Shown: in pieces, positions 8,705 through 17,713 of the stretch
How the letters are laid out: every line of letters begins with the position of its first letter
How positions within the stretch are numbered: position 1 is the stretch's first letter
Source: Lentibacillus kapialis
GTDB taxonomy: Bacteria > Bacillota > Bacilli > Bacillales > Amphibacillaceae
DNA: 64,000 bases
Assembly (NCBI RefSeq): GCF_014646635.1
Contig: NZ_BMNQ01000001.1
Coordinates: 119,976-183,975 of the forward strand
Direction of reading: 5' to 3'
The notes under the pieces: model-generated
Databases searched by the model: none
What the model saw: the letters and a program-made list of their open reading frames with translations, nothing else
Told to the model about the DNA's origin: nothing
Translations under genes and position numbers: made by a program

Positions 8705-8888
8705 AATTTGTGTGTCAAATGAATTTGACGTTTACGGCAGCAATCTTGAATGAAATGGGTGCTGGCACTATATTATTCTGTTAACGTTCGGAATCATTTT
8801 AAAACTTGAAATGATCATTAATCCAGGGTAAAATATAAAGGTAAACCGTTTTCATGTCGTTTAATAATAATATATACAAGGGGGAATT

Positions 8889-9905
8889 ATGTTGAAAGAG
8901 CGCACTCTTTTCTTAGTTATTTTGATGTTTGCTGTTGGTATGATTTTGAGTGCCTGTGGTGAAAGTGGCCAGGGCAGCAGTGGTGGGAGCGATAGTTCCG
9001 GTGGTTCTGCTGAACCTATGACAAACTTAACGATGGGTACAGGAAGTGTTGGTGGTGTTTACTACCCGCTTGGCGGCGAGATGGCCAATCTTTTTAAAGA
9101 TAATATTGAAGTAGAAGGATTTGACGTGAGTTCGGTTGAATCCGGTGCGTCAGTTGAGAACATCGCCAAAATTCAATCAGGTGATTATCAGCTAGGCATC
9201 GCACAAAATACAACACTGATTAATGCTGTTAATCAAACAGGTGAGTTTAAGGGGAAAAAATCGGATGAAGTCGGCGTTATTGGCTCACTTTACCCGGAAG
9301 CCCTGCAGGTAGTGACACTTGAATCGACAGGCATCCAATCGATTAAGGAATTGAAAGGTAAAAAGGTTGCTATCGGTCCTCCGGGCGGTGCGACACGAGA
9401 AGCTGCGGAACTAGTGCTGAGTGCCCACGGCATTGAAAAAGGCGATTACAAGGCTTATGAAGAAGGTTTTGGTGATGCAAAAAGCAAATTGCAAAATGGC
9501 ACAATTGATGCTTCCTTTGCTGTTGTTGGTGTACCTTCATCAACCACGGACGAACTGGCCAATGCGACAAATGAAGTGAAATTCCTGGATATTAAAGGTG
9601 ATGCTTTGCAGGAAGTGTTGGATAAAAGCCAGTATGAAGCCTATACGGTTGAGCCGGGTACTTACGAATGGCAGAAAGAGCCGGCAGAGACAATCACGGC
9701 AATGGCGCTACTGTTAGGTTCAACAGAACAGGTGAGTGAAGACCTTGCATACAAAATTACCAAAACATTGTATGAAAAGTCAGGCGACATGACCATAGAA
9801 CAGGCGTCATTAATAAAACAGGATAATGCCATGAATGGTGTTGGTGATTTGCCTCTGCATCCCGGTACTGAAAAGTATTTTAAAGAAGTCGGCATTATTG
9901 AGTAG
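8889..9905 (+). CDS. TAXI family TRAP transporter solute-binding lipoprotein
   Basis: A 338-residue lipoprotein with lipobox LSAC (Cys23), a Gly/Ser-rich linker, then a TAXI-type periplasmic binding fold beginning NLTMGTGSVGGVYYPLGGEMA. This Gly-rich opening is characteristic of the family. It captures an organic acid or amino acid (some relatives bind glutamate-like or C4 acids) and hands it to the permease encoded at 10170. GGGGG lies four bases before the ATG at 8889; TTG at 8892 is better spaced and could be used instead. A terminator and a large hairpin separate it from the permease gene, which allows the binding protein to be made in excess. Confidence 0.9.
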   Translation: MLKERTLFLVILMFAVGMILSACGESGQGSSGGSDSSGGSAEPMTNLTMGTGSVGGVYYPLGGEMANLFKDNIEVEGFDVSSVESGASVENIAKIQSGDYQLGIAQNTTLINAVNQTGEFKGKKSDEVGVIGSLYPEALQVVTLESTGIQSIKELKGKKVAIGPPGGATREAAELVLSAHGIEKGDYKAYEEGFGDAKSKLQNGTIDASFAVVGVPSSTTDELANATNEVKFLDIKGDALQEVLDKSQYEAYTVEPGTYEWQKEPAETITAMALLLGSTEQVSEDLAYKITKTLYEKSGDMTIEQASLIKQDNAMNGVGDLPLHPGTEKYFKEVGIIE

Positions 9906-9910
9906 TGAGA

Positions 9911-9936
9911 GCCGGACATTTGGTGTCCGGCTTTTC
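9911..9936 (+). terminator. Terminator between TRAP binding protein and permease
   Basis: GCCGGACA pairs with TGTCCGGC, followed by TTTT. Partial read-through would set the ratio of binding protein to permease. Confidence 0.75.
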
Positions 9937-10023
9937 ACAGGAAAGATAAGTGTAATATTTGGGCACTGCTGATACTTTATGAGGAATGGCTATGTCCGGC
10001 CCCAATACCTGATCCTTCAATGT

Positions 10024-10076
10024 CTTAAGCAAAAACGTACCGTGGCAAAGGTTGCCACTGAGCGTTTTTGCTTAAG
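10024..10076. promoter_or_regulatory. Nested inverted repeat upstream of the TRAP permease
   Basis: The outer arms CTTAAGCAAAAACG (10024-10037) and CGTTTTTGCTTAAG (10063-10076) pair perfectly over 14 bp. Inside, GTGGCA (10042-10047) pairs with TGCCAC (10053-10058). There is no T run directly after it, so it is not a classic terminator. It may be an operator, a processing site or a leader structure. Confidence 0.6.
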
Positions 10077-10169
10077 CTGTGCCTGAGGACATCAAGGTGC
10101 ATACGCTTTTGTGCGGATGACGCGTATGTAGCTTGAAATTGACAGAACGAAAGGAATGGAGGGAAACCG

Positions 10170-12119
10170 GTGGCTGAGCAGCAAACAAACGAAATCGACA
10201 AACATGAATTAATGGCAAAGTATGATAAAGAGAGCAATTTCCGAACCAAACTTGGGCCATGGGGATGGCTTACGTTAGCAATCGGAGCTGCATTAACCAT
10301 TTTTCAGCTTTATACAGCTTACTACGGGGCTAAGGTATCCATGATTCAAGGGGCAATACACCTTGGAGCAGGTTTAAGTCTGGTGTATTTGCTTTATCCG
10401 ATCAAACCTGCCATGGCTAAAAATAAAGGAGTCCCCTGGTATGATGCGCTTTTGGCGCTGACAGCGCTGTTTACAAACTTTTATATCGTTTATAAGTACG
10501 ACCATCTAATCAATGAGGCTATCGTTTTTGGTTTTACAGCGTTTGATCAAATTGTTGCCACTGTGGGAATACTCCTATTGCTCGAAGCAACAAGACGTGT
10601 TGTAGGTGTCCCGATAGTCATAATAGCCATTATTGCGTTGCTTTATGGCTTGTTCGGCAATCATATTCCAATAGTCGGTCATGCTGGTTATGATTGGCCT
10701 TCGCTTGCAACGGAGATGTTTTTTAGTTCAAGCGGTGTTTTTGGTATTCCTATTCAAATTTCATCCACTTATATATATTTGTTTCTGTTTTTTGGAGTCA
10801 TTCTTGTTAAAACAAATATAGGCCAGTTTTTCAACGATATCGCCTTAAGATTGACAGGAAAGTATACTGGCGGAACAGCTAAAGCTGCCGTTGCGGCAAG
10901 TGGTTTACAAGGGATGGTCAGCGGGTCATCTGTAGCGAACACAGTTGGGTCGGGTTCATTCACGATTCCGATGATGAAAAACGCAGGCTTTAAGCCCCAC
11001 TTTGCTGCTGCGTCAGAGGCAGCGGCATCGACAGGGGGGCAATTAATGCCGCCGATTATGGGGGCTGCCGCTTTTATTATGGCATCCTATACAGGTGTTC
11101 CATATAGTGAGATTATTATTATTGCGCTTATTCCGGCATTACTATATTTTTCCGGTGTTTTTATGGGGACACACTTTGAAGCGAGGAAACAGGGGATTTT
11201 AGGATTGACAATTGACCAGCTTCCAAAGCTGAAAAATTTAATCAAGCGGCTTGATTTGTTTGCACCACTCGTGATTATCGTTGGCTTCCTGCTAGCAGGG
11301 TATACACCAACGTTTGCAGCCTTGTTTGCTATCTTCGTTGCTTTTATCATCAGTTTCTTCAGAAGAGAAACACGGATGTCATTAAAAGCGATTATTAAGT
11401 TGCTTGAAGAAGGTGCCCGGACGGCATTGCCCGTTATTGCCGCCTGTGCGACAGCAGGTATTATTGCAGGCACTGTTACGATAACAGGCTTAGGCCCCAA
11501 AATTGCCGGGGGAATCATTGACTTGGCACAGGGACAATTTTTTCTTGTCATGGTTTTCACGATGTTTGCGTGTATTATATTAGGTATGGGACTCCCGACC
11601 ACTGCCAATTATGTCGTTACGGCAACCATGGCAGCTCCGGCATTATTGGCCTTTGATGTTCCTGTTATTGCCGTGCATATGTTTGTGTTCTACTTTGGCA
11701 TTGTTGCTGACATTACACCACCTGTATGTTTGGCAGCTTATGCCGGTGCAGGGATTGCACGTGCGAACCCAATGAAGGCGGGTGTAACGGCTGTTAAGCT
11801 TGCGATTGCGGCATTTGTGATACCGTATATGTTTGTGTCGCAGCCAATACTGCTGCTTCAGGGGGATGCAAATGCGTTAAATGTGTCCGTAGCTGTTATG
11901 ACGGCAATGATAGGCATGGCGGCAATAAGCTCCAGTCTGATTGGTTATTATGTCAATTCGCTGAATTGGATTGAACGGCTTATCATGATCATTGCCGGTC
12001 TGCTTATGGTTTACCCGCACATAACGATCTCGCTGGCAGGTCTTGCGATCTTCGCAGTTATTACCGTTATGCAATTTATGCAAAGTAATTCGAATCAGGC
12101 AAAACAGCAAATTTCATAA
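10170..12119 (+). CDS. TRAP transporter fused permease (4TM/12TM, TAXI type)
   Basis: A 649-residue polytopic protein. The small DctQ-like part (about 25-150, four helices) is fused to the DctM-like channel (about 165-560). The typical GLQGMVSGSSVANTVGSGSF and GQLMPPIMGAAAF segments are present, as is a second Gly/Pro-rich repeat, GMGLPTTANYV. Sodium-driven uptake of the ligand delivered by the TAXI lipoprotein is expected. The start is GTG at 10170 with GGAGGG upstream. The 3' end abuts two copies of the 88-bp repeat and a terminator. A regulator gene is convergent on the far side. Confidence 0.93.
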   Translation: MAEQQTNEIDKHELMAKYDKESNFRTKLGPWGWLTLAIGAALTIFQLYTAYYGAKVSMIQGAIHLGAGLSLVYLLYPIKPAMAKNKGVPWYDALLALTALFTNFYIVYKYDHLINEAIVFGFTAFDQIVATVGILLLLEATRRVVGVPIVIIAIIALLYGLFGNHIPIVGHAGYDWPSLATEMFFSSSGVFGIPIQISSTYIYLFLFFGVILVKTNIGQFFNDIALRLTGKYTGGTAKAAVAASGLQGMVSGSSVANTVGSGSFTIPMMKNAGFKPHFAAASEAAASTGGQLMPPIMGAAAFIMASYTGVPYSEIIIIALIPALLYFSGVFMGTHFEARKQGILGLTIDQLPKLKNLIKRLDLFAPLVIIVGFLLAGYTPTFAALFAIFVAFIISFFRRETRMSLKAIIKLLEEGARTALPVIAACATAGIIAGTVTITGLGPKIAGGIIDLAQGQFFLVMVFTMFACIILGMGLPTTANYVVTATMAAPALLAFDVPVIAVHMFVFYFGIVADITPPVCLAAYAGAGIARANPMKAGVTAVKLAIAAFVIPYMFVSQPILLLQGDANALNVSVAVMTAMIGMAAISSSLIGYYVNSLNWIERLIMIIAGLLMVYPHITISLAGLAIFAVITVMQFMQSNSNQAKQQIS

Positions 12120-12295
12120 TTAGAAAAACTCGGCATTCGCCTCGTCTTATAGCGAATGCCGAAGCTTTTCTTATAAGGTCATCCATCATTTATACTTTCT
12201 GACGTTATTAGAAAAACTCGGCATTCGCCTCGTCTTATAGCGAATGCCGAAGCTTTTCTTATAAGGTCATCCATCATTTATACTTTCTGACGTTA
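12120..12295 (-). repeat. Two tandem 88-bp repeats in reverse orientation
   Basis: Units at 12120-12207 and 12208-12295 are the reverse complement of the repeat at 3355. The first begins directly after the TRAP permease stop codon. In this orientation too the RNA would form the CGGCATTCGC hairpin followed by a U-rich run. Confidence 0.93.
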
Positions 12296-12300
12296 CAAGA

Positions 12301-12336
12301 AAAAATGCAGGCGATTTGCTATCGTCTGCATTTTAA
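12301..12336. terminator. Terminator between TRAP permease and regulator genes
   Basis: AAATGCAGGCGAT pairs with ATCGTCTGCATTT with one G-T pair, and A and T runs flank both sides. It can serve both convergent genes. Confidence 0.75.
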
Positions 12337-12382
12337 ATAAAAAACCCGAGCAGGAATGCCTAGCGGTGGTGCTTGTTTGCAT

Positions 12383-13675
12383 TTATTGATTCAATTTAAA
12401 TAATTTTCGCGGGCGTCCTTTTATATACGGCTTTTCTTCACCGATTACTTTAATGACGTTTCCTGCCACCAGTTTTTTTATAGTCCGCTCAGCACTTCGC
12501 TTTGTTACGCCATAATAGGTTGCGATATCATTGGATGAAAATGGCTCATTGTTACGCACTTCAATGAAATCAATGAAATTATAGGATAGTTCATTGTTTA
12601 ATTTGGCCTTATGAATTAACGACCGGTATAACGCTGACGGATTGAATTCCTTTTTTACACCGAGCGGACCGATCATGTCACGGCGTTCATTGATAATGTA
12701 ACACGTTCCATCTTCTTTCTCTTCACAGGTCTTTAGTGCAAGTTTGGCGTTGTCGTCAGCCTGTTTCGGGGACAGTCCAAGACCAAAACCGATGTCGACC
12801 GGTGTGTTAAGAGCGTTTTCTATCTCGTTTAGCAACGCAAAATCACGATAGCTGCTCGTAATATGGTCAAGCATTCGGTGAGTTCCGAACAAAACAAACT
12901 GGCCATTGCTGAGTGATATGACCGATGCCGATACCTTGCTGGAATAATTCATTAATATCCGCTGCAGTTTTGAATGCAATTCTCTCATGTACAAATCATT
13001 TTTTTCTGATCGATTCGTCTTAATAGATTTAATGCGGACGTAACTGGTCACAATTTGCGAACCTTGTGAGTTGTTAATGGTCGCAATAGATTTAGCCTTT
13101 TCCATAGCACGTACAAGATTTAATTCGGGAATTATCATGCAGTTGCCGGGTATACCTTTTTTCCTTATAATCTGATCCACTTCTCTGATGGACGTCAGGA
13201 CAAAGTCAATTTTTCCCTCCTGCCAAAGTTTCTCATGGTAGCTGGCAATCCGGCCGGTGTCAACATATGGGTCATTTCCGTAGCTGTAAGTATAAATGTC
13301 TTGGTCGTTGATATTTAAATCATGCAGGACTTCATCAACATGCTTGTTTTCGGGTATATCAATAGATAGTCTCTTTACTTCCCGCTTGTAATCATTTGTT
13401 AAGCGATAAAAAGAAGAGAGAATCATGTAGGCATTAAAGTCCACTTGAACAGCGGGAAGTCGCTTTTTGTCAATTAATTCCTTAGCATATAAATAAGCAA
13501 GAGCATCGGTAAATAAATATATATCACACATAATGGCTTTTTCCACCAGTGCCACTGTTTCATCTGGATTCGAATATTCAAATAGGAAAATCTCGATATC
13601 TTCCTGGGTAGTAGCATAGCTGTAAAGTTTGTGGCTAATATCCTTATGACCGAACACAGCAATTTTGATCTTCAA
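12383..13675 (-). CDS. Probable transcriptional regulator with C-terminal winged helix, novel architecture
   Basis: A 430-residue protein. Residues about 1-190 form an alpha/beta domain beginning KIKIAVFGHKD, like a receiver or ligand-binding module. The middle (about 210-345) has the look of a GGDEF-type or archaeal GTP cyclohydrolase III-type fold (SVISLSNGQFVLFGT..., VDIGFGLGLSPKQADDNAKLAL) but lacks a GGDEF motif. The end (about 360-430) is a winged helix (SSNDIATYYGVTKRSAERTIKKLV) with a basic tail. The TTG at 13675 is preferred because GGAGGG is six bases upstream; an in-frame ATG at 13681 touches that site. It may control the adjacent TRAP genes, by position only. Confidence 0.6.
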   Translation of the reverse strand: MKIKIAVFGHKDISHKLYSYATTQEDIEIFLFEYSNPDETVALVEKAIMCDIYLFTDALAYLYAKELIDKKRLPAVQVDFNAYMILSSFYRLTNDYKREVKRLSIDIPENKHVDEVLHDLNINDQDIYTYSYGNDPYVDTGRIASYHEKLWQEGKIDFVLTSIREVDQIIRKKGIPGNCMIIPELNLVRAMEKAKSIATINNSQGSQIVTSYVRIKSIKTNRSEKNDLYMRELHSKLQRILMNYSSKVSASVISLSNGQFVLFGTHRMLDHITSSYRDFALLNEIENALNTPVDIGFGLGLSPKQADDNAKLALKTCEEKEDGTCYIINERRDMIGPLGVKKEFNPSALYRSLIHKAKLNNELSYNFIDFIEVRNNEPFSSNDIATYYGVTKRSAERTIKKLVAGNVIKVIGEEKPYIKGRPRKLFKLNQ

Positions 13676-13750
13676 CGTCATCCCTCCAAGCATGAATTCA
13701 AGCAAGCGTCATGTCCACTTTTTCACAACCATATATAGTTAATGGTTATT

Positions 13751-13779
13751 ATAATACGGAATTTTCGAAAAATTGTCAA
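13751..13779 (-). promoter_or_regulatory. SigA promoter with CodY-like box for the regulator gene
   Basis: On the minus strand TTGACA (13779-13774) and TATTAT (13756-13751) are separated by 17 bp. Between them, at 13760-13774, AATTTTCGAAAAATT differs from the CodY consensus AATTTTCWGAAAATT at two positions. Binding there would block polymerase. Confidence 0.55.
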
Positions 13780-13836
13780 GAAGCAGGAGAAAATACTCAG
13801 TATGTATAGTGAAAAGAATGGATCAGTATTTTCTAA

Positions 13837-13919
13837 TAACAACAGAAAGTATAAATAATGGATGACCTTACAAGAGAAACTGCGGTACTCTCTACAAGAC
13901 AAATACCGAGCTATTCTAA
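13837..13919 (+). repeat. Diverged copy of the 88-bp repeat
   Basis: It starts TAACAACAGAAAGTATAAAT and ends TATTCTAA. Flanking TTTTCTAA on the left looks like the end of a lost neighbouring unit. Stem pairing is partly kept (GCGGTA with TACCGAG). It lies in the upstream region of the nitronate monooxygenase gene. Confidence 0.75.
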
Positions 13920-13964
13920 AATATGATATGATTGACGTAATTGCAGATAAGGAGGAATACGGTC

Positions 13965-15026
13965 ATGACGACATTAATAGGCAGGCTCGGAATAGAAGTT
14001 CCGATTATTCAAGCCGGGATGGCAGGGGGGATAACAACTCCTGAAATGGTTGCAGCTGTTGCGCAGGCTGGAGCGCTTGGGACAATCGGGGCAGGTTATA
14101 TGAGTGATACAGCATTAAAATATGATATCCGGGAAACTAAAAAGCTGACCGATAAACCCTTTGCCGTGAATTTATTTACCCTCAATCTGGAGGCATTTTC
14201 AGATGATATACAGCCGATGCAGCAATTTCTTAATCGATACCGCGAAAAGTTGGACATGGACGTTGGCGACAATTCGGTAAAAGTTCATGATTATTTACAG
14301 GAGAAAGTAAATGTTATCATCGAGGAGAATATTAAGATTGTCAGCACCGCATTTGGTTCACTGTCAAGCATGTTAGTAGATCGTCTGAAAGCTAATGATG
14401 TTACGTTGATCGGCATGGCTACCAACCTGGAAGAGGCGCAGTCGCTGGAAGAATCCGGCTATGACGCTATCGTCGCACAAGGAGCGGAAGCAGGTGGGCA
14501 TCGCGGGACGTTTGATGTTAGCAAGTATCCGGATGGCTGTCAGACGGGGTTACACGTATTGGTCCAAGAGCTGCTGGCGCATATTAATCTGCCCGTGATA
14601 GCAGCCGGCGGTATACATACGAAGTCACAGGTTGATGCGTTTTTGGGAATGGGGGTATCCGCTGTTCAACTTGGCACGCGATTTTTAGTGGCGGAAGAAG
14701 CGGGGACGAATGCGGCCTATCGTCGTGCCCTCATTAAAGCGAGAACAAATGATACGACAATCACGGCGGTATTTTCCGGCCGCCCGGCTCGCGCTATCCG
14801 GAATCAGTTTGTTAACGAGATGGAAGAAAGCGGCATCGCCCTGCACCCGTTCCCTGCGCAAAATCAAATGACAAAGGATATTCGGTCAGCAGGAAAGGAA
14901 TATTCCGTAGCTGATATGCAGTCTTTGTGGGCCGGTCAGGGTGTTGGTGCGATTGAGAAAGAAGAAAGTGTGGCAGAGATTGTAAGGTCGCTTGTTCAAA
15001 CGATAGATAAACACGGGATTAGCTAG
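13965..15026 (+). CDS. Nitronate monooxygenase (2-nitropropane dioxygenase family)
   Basis: A 353-residue TIM-barrel flavoenzyme. It opens with the family segment GIEVPIIQAGMAGGIT. It has AQGAEAGGHRG near 171-181, carrying the His usually assigned as catalytic, then AAGGI and a Gly-rich FMN phosphate site (GVSAVQLGTRFL). These enzymes oxidise toxic alkyl nitronates using FMN and oxygen. FabK-type enoyl-ACP reductase is a related alternative, but the fold details fit the monooxygenase branch better. The start has AAGGAGG upstream. It is a single gene, followed by a repeat copy and a bidirectional terminator. Confidence 0.85.
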   Translation: MTTLIGRLGIEVPIIQAGMAGGITTPEMVAAVAQAGALGTIGAGYMSDTALKYDIRETKKLTDKPFAVNLFTLNLEAFSDDIQPMQQFLNRYREKLDMDVGDNSVKVHDYLQEKVNVIIEENIKIVSTAFGSLSSMLVDRLKANDVTLIGMATNLEEAQSLEESGYDAIVAQGAEAGGHRGTFDVSKYPDGCQTGLHVLVQELLAHINLPVIAAGGIHTKSQVDAFLGMGVSAVQLGTRFLVAEEAGTNAAYRRALIKARTNDTTITAVFSGRPARAIRNQFVNEMEESGIALHPFPAQNQMTKDIRSAGKEYSVADMQSLWAGQGVGAIEKEESVAEIVRSLVQTIDKHGIS

Positions 15027-15053
15027 ATGATAGCATTCCTTTATTTTTCCACT

Positions 15054-15141
15054 TTCAAAAAAACACGGCATTCATCTCGTTTTATAGTGGGTGTCGAATT
15101 TTTCTTATAGGGTTATCCATTATTTGTATTTTCTGACGTTA
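15054..15141 (-). repeat. Diverged 88-bp repeat, reverse orientation
   Basis: This reverse copy keeps full length (88 bp), CACGGCATTC, TTATCCAT and the GACGTTA end, but many stem bases differ. It lies just after the nitronate monooxygenase stop codon. Confidence 0.75.
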
Positions 15142-15148
15142 CAAGATA

Positions 15149-15178
15149 AAAGAAATCGGCCGAATGCCGATTTCTTTC
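15149..15178. terminator. Bidirectional terminator
   Basis: AGAAATCGGC pairs with GCCGATTTCT around CGAAT, between two convergent genes. Confidence 0.75.
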
Positions 15179-15190
15179 TGCACAAGTCAT

Positions 15191-16804
15191 TTAATTTTTT
15201 ATCTCGTAATATTCCTTAACCTGTGTACGTAATTCGCGCTTGAGGAATTTACCGACGGATGTTTTGGGAATCTCATCGAAAAATAACACATCATCAGGGA
15301 CCCACCACTTGGGAAATTGCGGCCGGATGAATGTAAGCAGCTCATCTTTCCCTATATGATGGTCCTTATGCAAAACCACACAAGCAATTGGACGTTCCTG
15401 CCATTTGGCGTCAGGCATCGCCACGACACTTGCTTCAAACACGGATTCATGTGCCATGATAGCATTTTCGATCTCCACCGATGAGATCCATTCTCCGCCG
15501 CTTTTAATCAAATCTTTCGTACGATCAACGATTTGTATACTGCCTTCTCCATCAACCGTTACAACATCGCCAGTATGGAACCAGCCGTCGCGAAACGCAT
15601 TCGCAGTCCGATCATCCTCGTAATATTCACTGGCTATCCATGGTCCGCGCAACAGTAATTCGCCCATTTCTTCACCATTCCAGGTAACGTCACCTGCATC
15701 ATTTATTACTCTCATCTCCAATCCCGGAACTAAAATGCCTTGTTTGCTACGTTCATTCAGCGTGTCTTCTTCACTTAAATCCTTCTGGTAACTCTTCAGT
15801 CGCGAGTATGTGACGAGCGGAGTGGTCTCGGTTGCGCCATAAGCGTGTGCAAACGGCACGCCCAGTTTTTGTTCAAAGGCTTTGATTAGTCCTTTCGGGG
15901 CAGCGGAGCCGCCGCAAAGAACAGCGCGAAGACTTGAGGTATCATAGTCTTCCTGTTCGAGTTCGCGCAGTAAACCAAGCCAGATAGTCGGAACACCTGC
16001 TGTAATGGTTACCTTGAATCGTTCAATGAACGCGGCAAGCCGCTTTGGTGTGAAACGTGGCCCGGGCATTACCTGTGTTGAACCGAACCAGGTACAGGCG
16101 AAGGGGGTTCCCCAGGCGTTGACGTGAAATTGTGGTACAACAGGCATCGACACATCTGATTCGGAAATTGCAGCTGTGTCGGCAAGTCCAAGTGCATAAC
16201 TATGAAGCACGATACCACGGTGTGAATACACAACACCTTTGGGTTTTCCGGTTGTTGCGGAAGTATAGCACATGACGGCGGGATCATTTTCATCAATATC
16301 ATTTTCAAAAGGTTGTTCAGGGCTGCCGGTCTGCAGCAGTTTTTCGTATGAATAAAGGGGTGTCAGGTTTGATTCAGGACGTTCATCCTTGTCAGTCATG
16401 ACAACAAAGGTTTTAACTGTGTTCAATTTGTCTCGCACTTGTTCAATCAACGGGAGAATATCTTCATCAATAAACAAAATGCGATCTTCGGCGTGGTTGA
16501 TAATGTAAATGATGTGTTCGGGTGCCAGTCGTATATTAATCGTATGCAATACAGCACCCATTCCCGGGGCAGCAAAGTAAATCTCGAGATGACGGTGGTG
16601 ATTCCAGGCAAGCGTTCCAATGCGTTCACCTTTTTGTATTCCAAGCTGTCCAAGGACACTCATGAGCCGTCGAGTCCGTTCACCGACTTCGGCATATGTC
16701 AGTCGGTGCAAGTTATCGTGCGTCTGTGAGATGACTTCTTTTTTAGCAAAAAACTTTTCCGCATGTTCCATCATGATGCCAATGGAGAGCGGTGTTTGCA
16801 TCAT
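15191..16804 (-). CDS. Acyl-CoA synthetase (AMP-forming, medium/long-chain type)
   Basis: A 537-residue member of the adenylate-forming superfamily. The phosphate-binding loop TSATTGKPKG lies near 178-187. The YGATETTP adenine motif, the WFHTGDVVTVD and RTKDLIKSGGEWIS hinge region, and the C-terminal catalytic lysine in PKTSVGKFLKREL are all present, so it should be active. It activates a fatty or other carboxylic acid to its CoA thioester using ATP. The chain-length preference cannot be read from sequence. The first ATG at 16804 is well spaced from AAAGGAG. No beta-oxidation genes adjoin. Confidence 0.9.
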   Translation of the reverse strand: MMQTPLSIGIMMEHAEKFFAKKEVISQTHDNLHRLTYAEVGERTRRLMSVLGQLGIQKGERIGTLAWNHHRHLEIYFAAPGMGAVLHTINIRLAPEHIIYIINHAEDRILFIDEDILPLIEQVRDKLNTVKTFVVMTDKDERPESNLTPLYSYEKLLQTGSPEQPFENDIDENDPAVMCYTSATTGKPKGVVYSHRGIVLHSYALGLADTAAISESDVSMPVVPQFHVNAWGTPFACTWFGSTQVMPGPRFTPKRLAAFIERFKVTITAGVPTIWLGLLRELEQEDYDTSSLRAVLCGGSAAPKGLIKAFEQKLGVPFAHAYGATETTPLVTYSRLKSYQKDLSEEDTLNERSKQGILVPGLEMRVINDAGDVTWNGEEMGELLLRGPWIASEYYEDDRTANAFRDGWFHTGDVVTVDGEGSIQIVDRTKDLIKSGGEWISSVEIENAIMAHESVFEASVVAMPDAKWQERPIACVVLHKDHHIGKDELLTFIRPQFPKWWVPDDVLFFDEIPKTSVGKFLKRELRTQVKEYYEIKN

Positions 16805-17040
16805 AGTACCATCTCCTTTGCTTCAATTTAAAACCCTAAGTATATCATACCATACCATTGCAATAATTTTAAAAATTACGTAAAATTAGATAGAAGCGAA
16901 TGGAAAACGATTTAGTAAATGGTGTGAGGAAAAAGTGTTTTTTTGAGTGAAATTAAGGGAATGTATCTATGAATCTAATGAATCCATGGTATATGTGAAG
17001 TTGCGGGAATTTCGATTAACTCCAGGAAAGACAGAGGGCT

Positions 17041-17655
17041 ATGATGAAACGACAAACAAAGCAGGCTATCAAGAAAACAATACTCATCACTACCGTTCTG
17101 GGAAGTCTGTTTATCGTCCTTTCTATTTTAGCAATTGAAGAACAGCAGCAGTCGCATAACCCGGCACACCTTAGTGAACAGGTGCTGGATTACCGTCCTG
17201 TCGTCGAAAAATATGCCGCAGAATTTAACGTTCAAGAACATGTTGATGTTCTCCTGGGAATGATGATGCAGGAATCAGGCGGACGGGGCCATGATCCAAT
17301 GCAATCGTCGGAGAGCTATTGCGGATCAAGAGGATGTATCCAGGATCCTGAATTGTCTATCAAACAAGGTGTCCATTATTTTGCAAATACACTTGAGGAA
17401 GCCGATGGTGATATACAGCTGGCAGTTCAATCGTATAATTTCGGAAGGGGATTTATTGATTACGTGGACGCTAATTCGGGTGAATATACACAAGAAGCGG
17501 CGGTTCGTTTTTCACAAGAGATGTATGCGGCTGCTGATAATCAGGCAAAGTTCCGCTGTCTCCGTGAGGAAGCTGAAAAGATGGATGCGTGTTACGGCGA
17601 TATTTATTATGTCCGGGATGTCATGTCCTATATGGAGGATATTTCAGAAAAGTAG
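17041..17655 (+). CDS. Lysozyme-like peptidoglycan hydrolase, membrane-anchored
   Basis: A 204-residue protein with one N-terminal helix (about 12-32) and an extracellular lysozyme-like domain (about 50-200) of the kind found in B. subtilis YocA and CwlT. The probable catalytic Glu is Glu78 in GMMMQESGGRG, followed by MQSSES and the AVQSYNFG segment. Four cysteines (two in CGSRGC, one in FRCL, one in ACYG) may form disulfides. It lacks the NlpC/P60 domain of CwlT. Two ATGs (17041 and 17044) follow GAGGG closely; the second has the better spacing. Likely role: local wall cleavage. Confidence 0.85.
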   Translation: MMKRQTKQAIKKTILITTVLGSLFIVLSILAIEEQQQSHNPAHLSEQVLDYRPVVEKYAAEFNVQEHVDVLLGMMMQESGGRGHDPMQSSESYCGSRGCIQDPELSIKQGVHYFANTLEEADGDIQLAVQSYNFGRGFIDYVDANSGEYTQEAAVRFSQEMYAAADNQAKFRCLREEAEKMDACYGDIYYVRDVMSYMEDISEK

Positions 17656-17713
17656 TATTGTAACGTCATAGCATGATAGGATAAATGTAAATTCAGGAAT
17701 GGGAGGAAAGATG

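Noticed and set aside
11087..11608. 173-codon minus-strand frame inside the TRAP permease gene
   Set aside because: It lies antisense to the conserved permease core; composition reflects the complement of hydrophobic codons.
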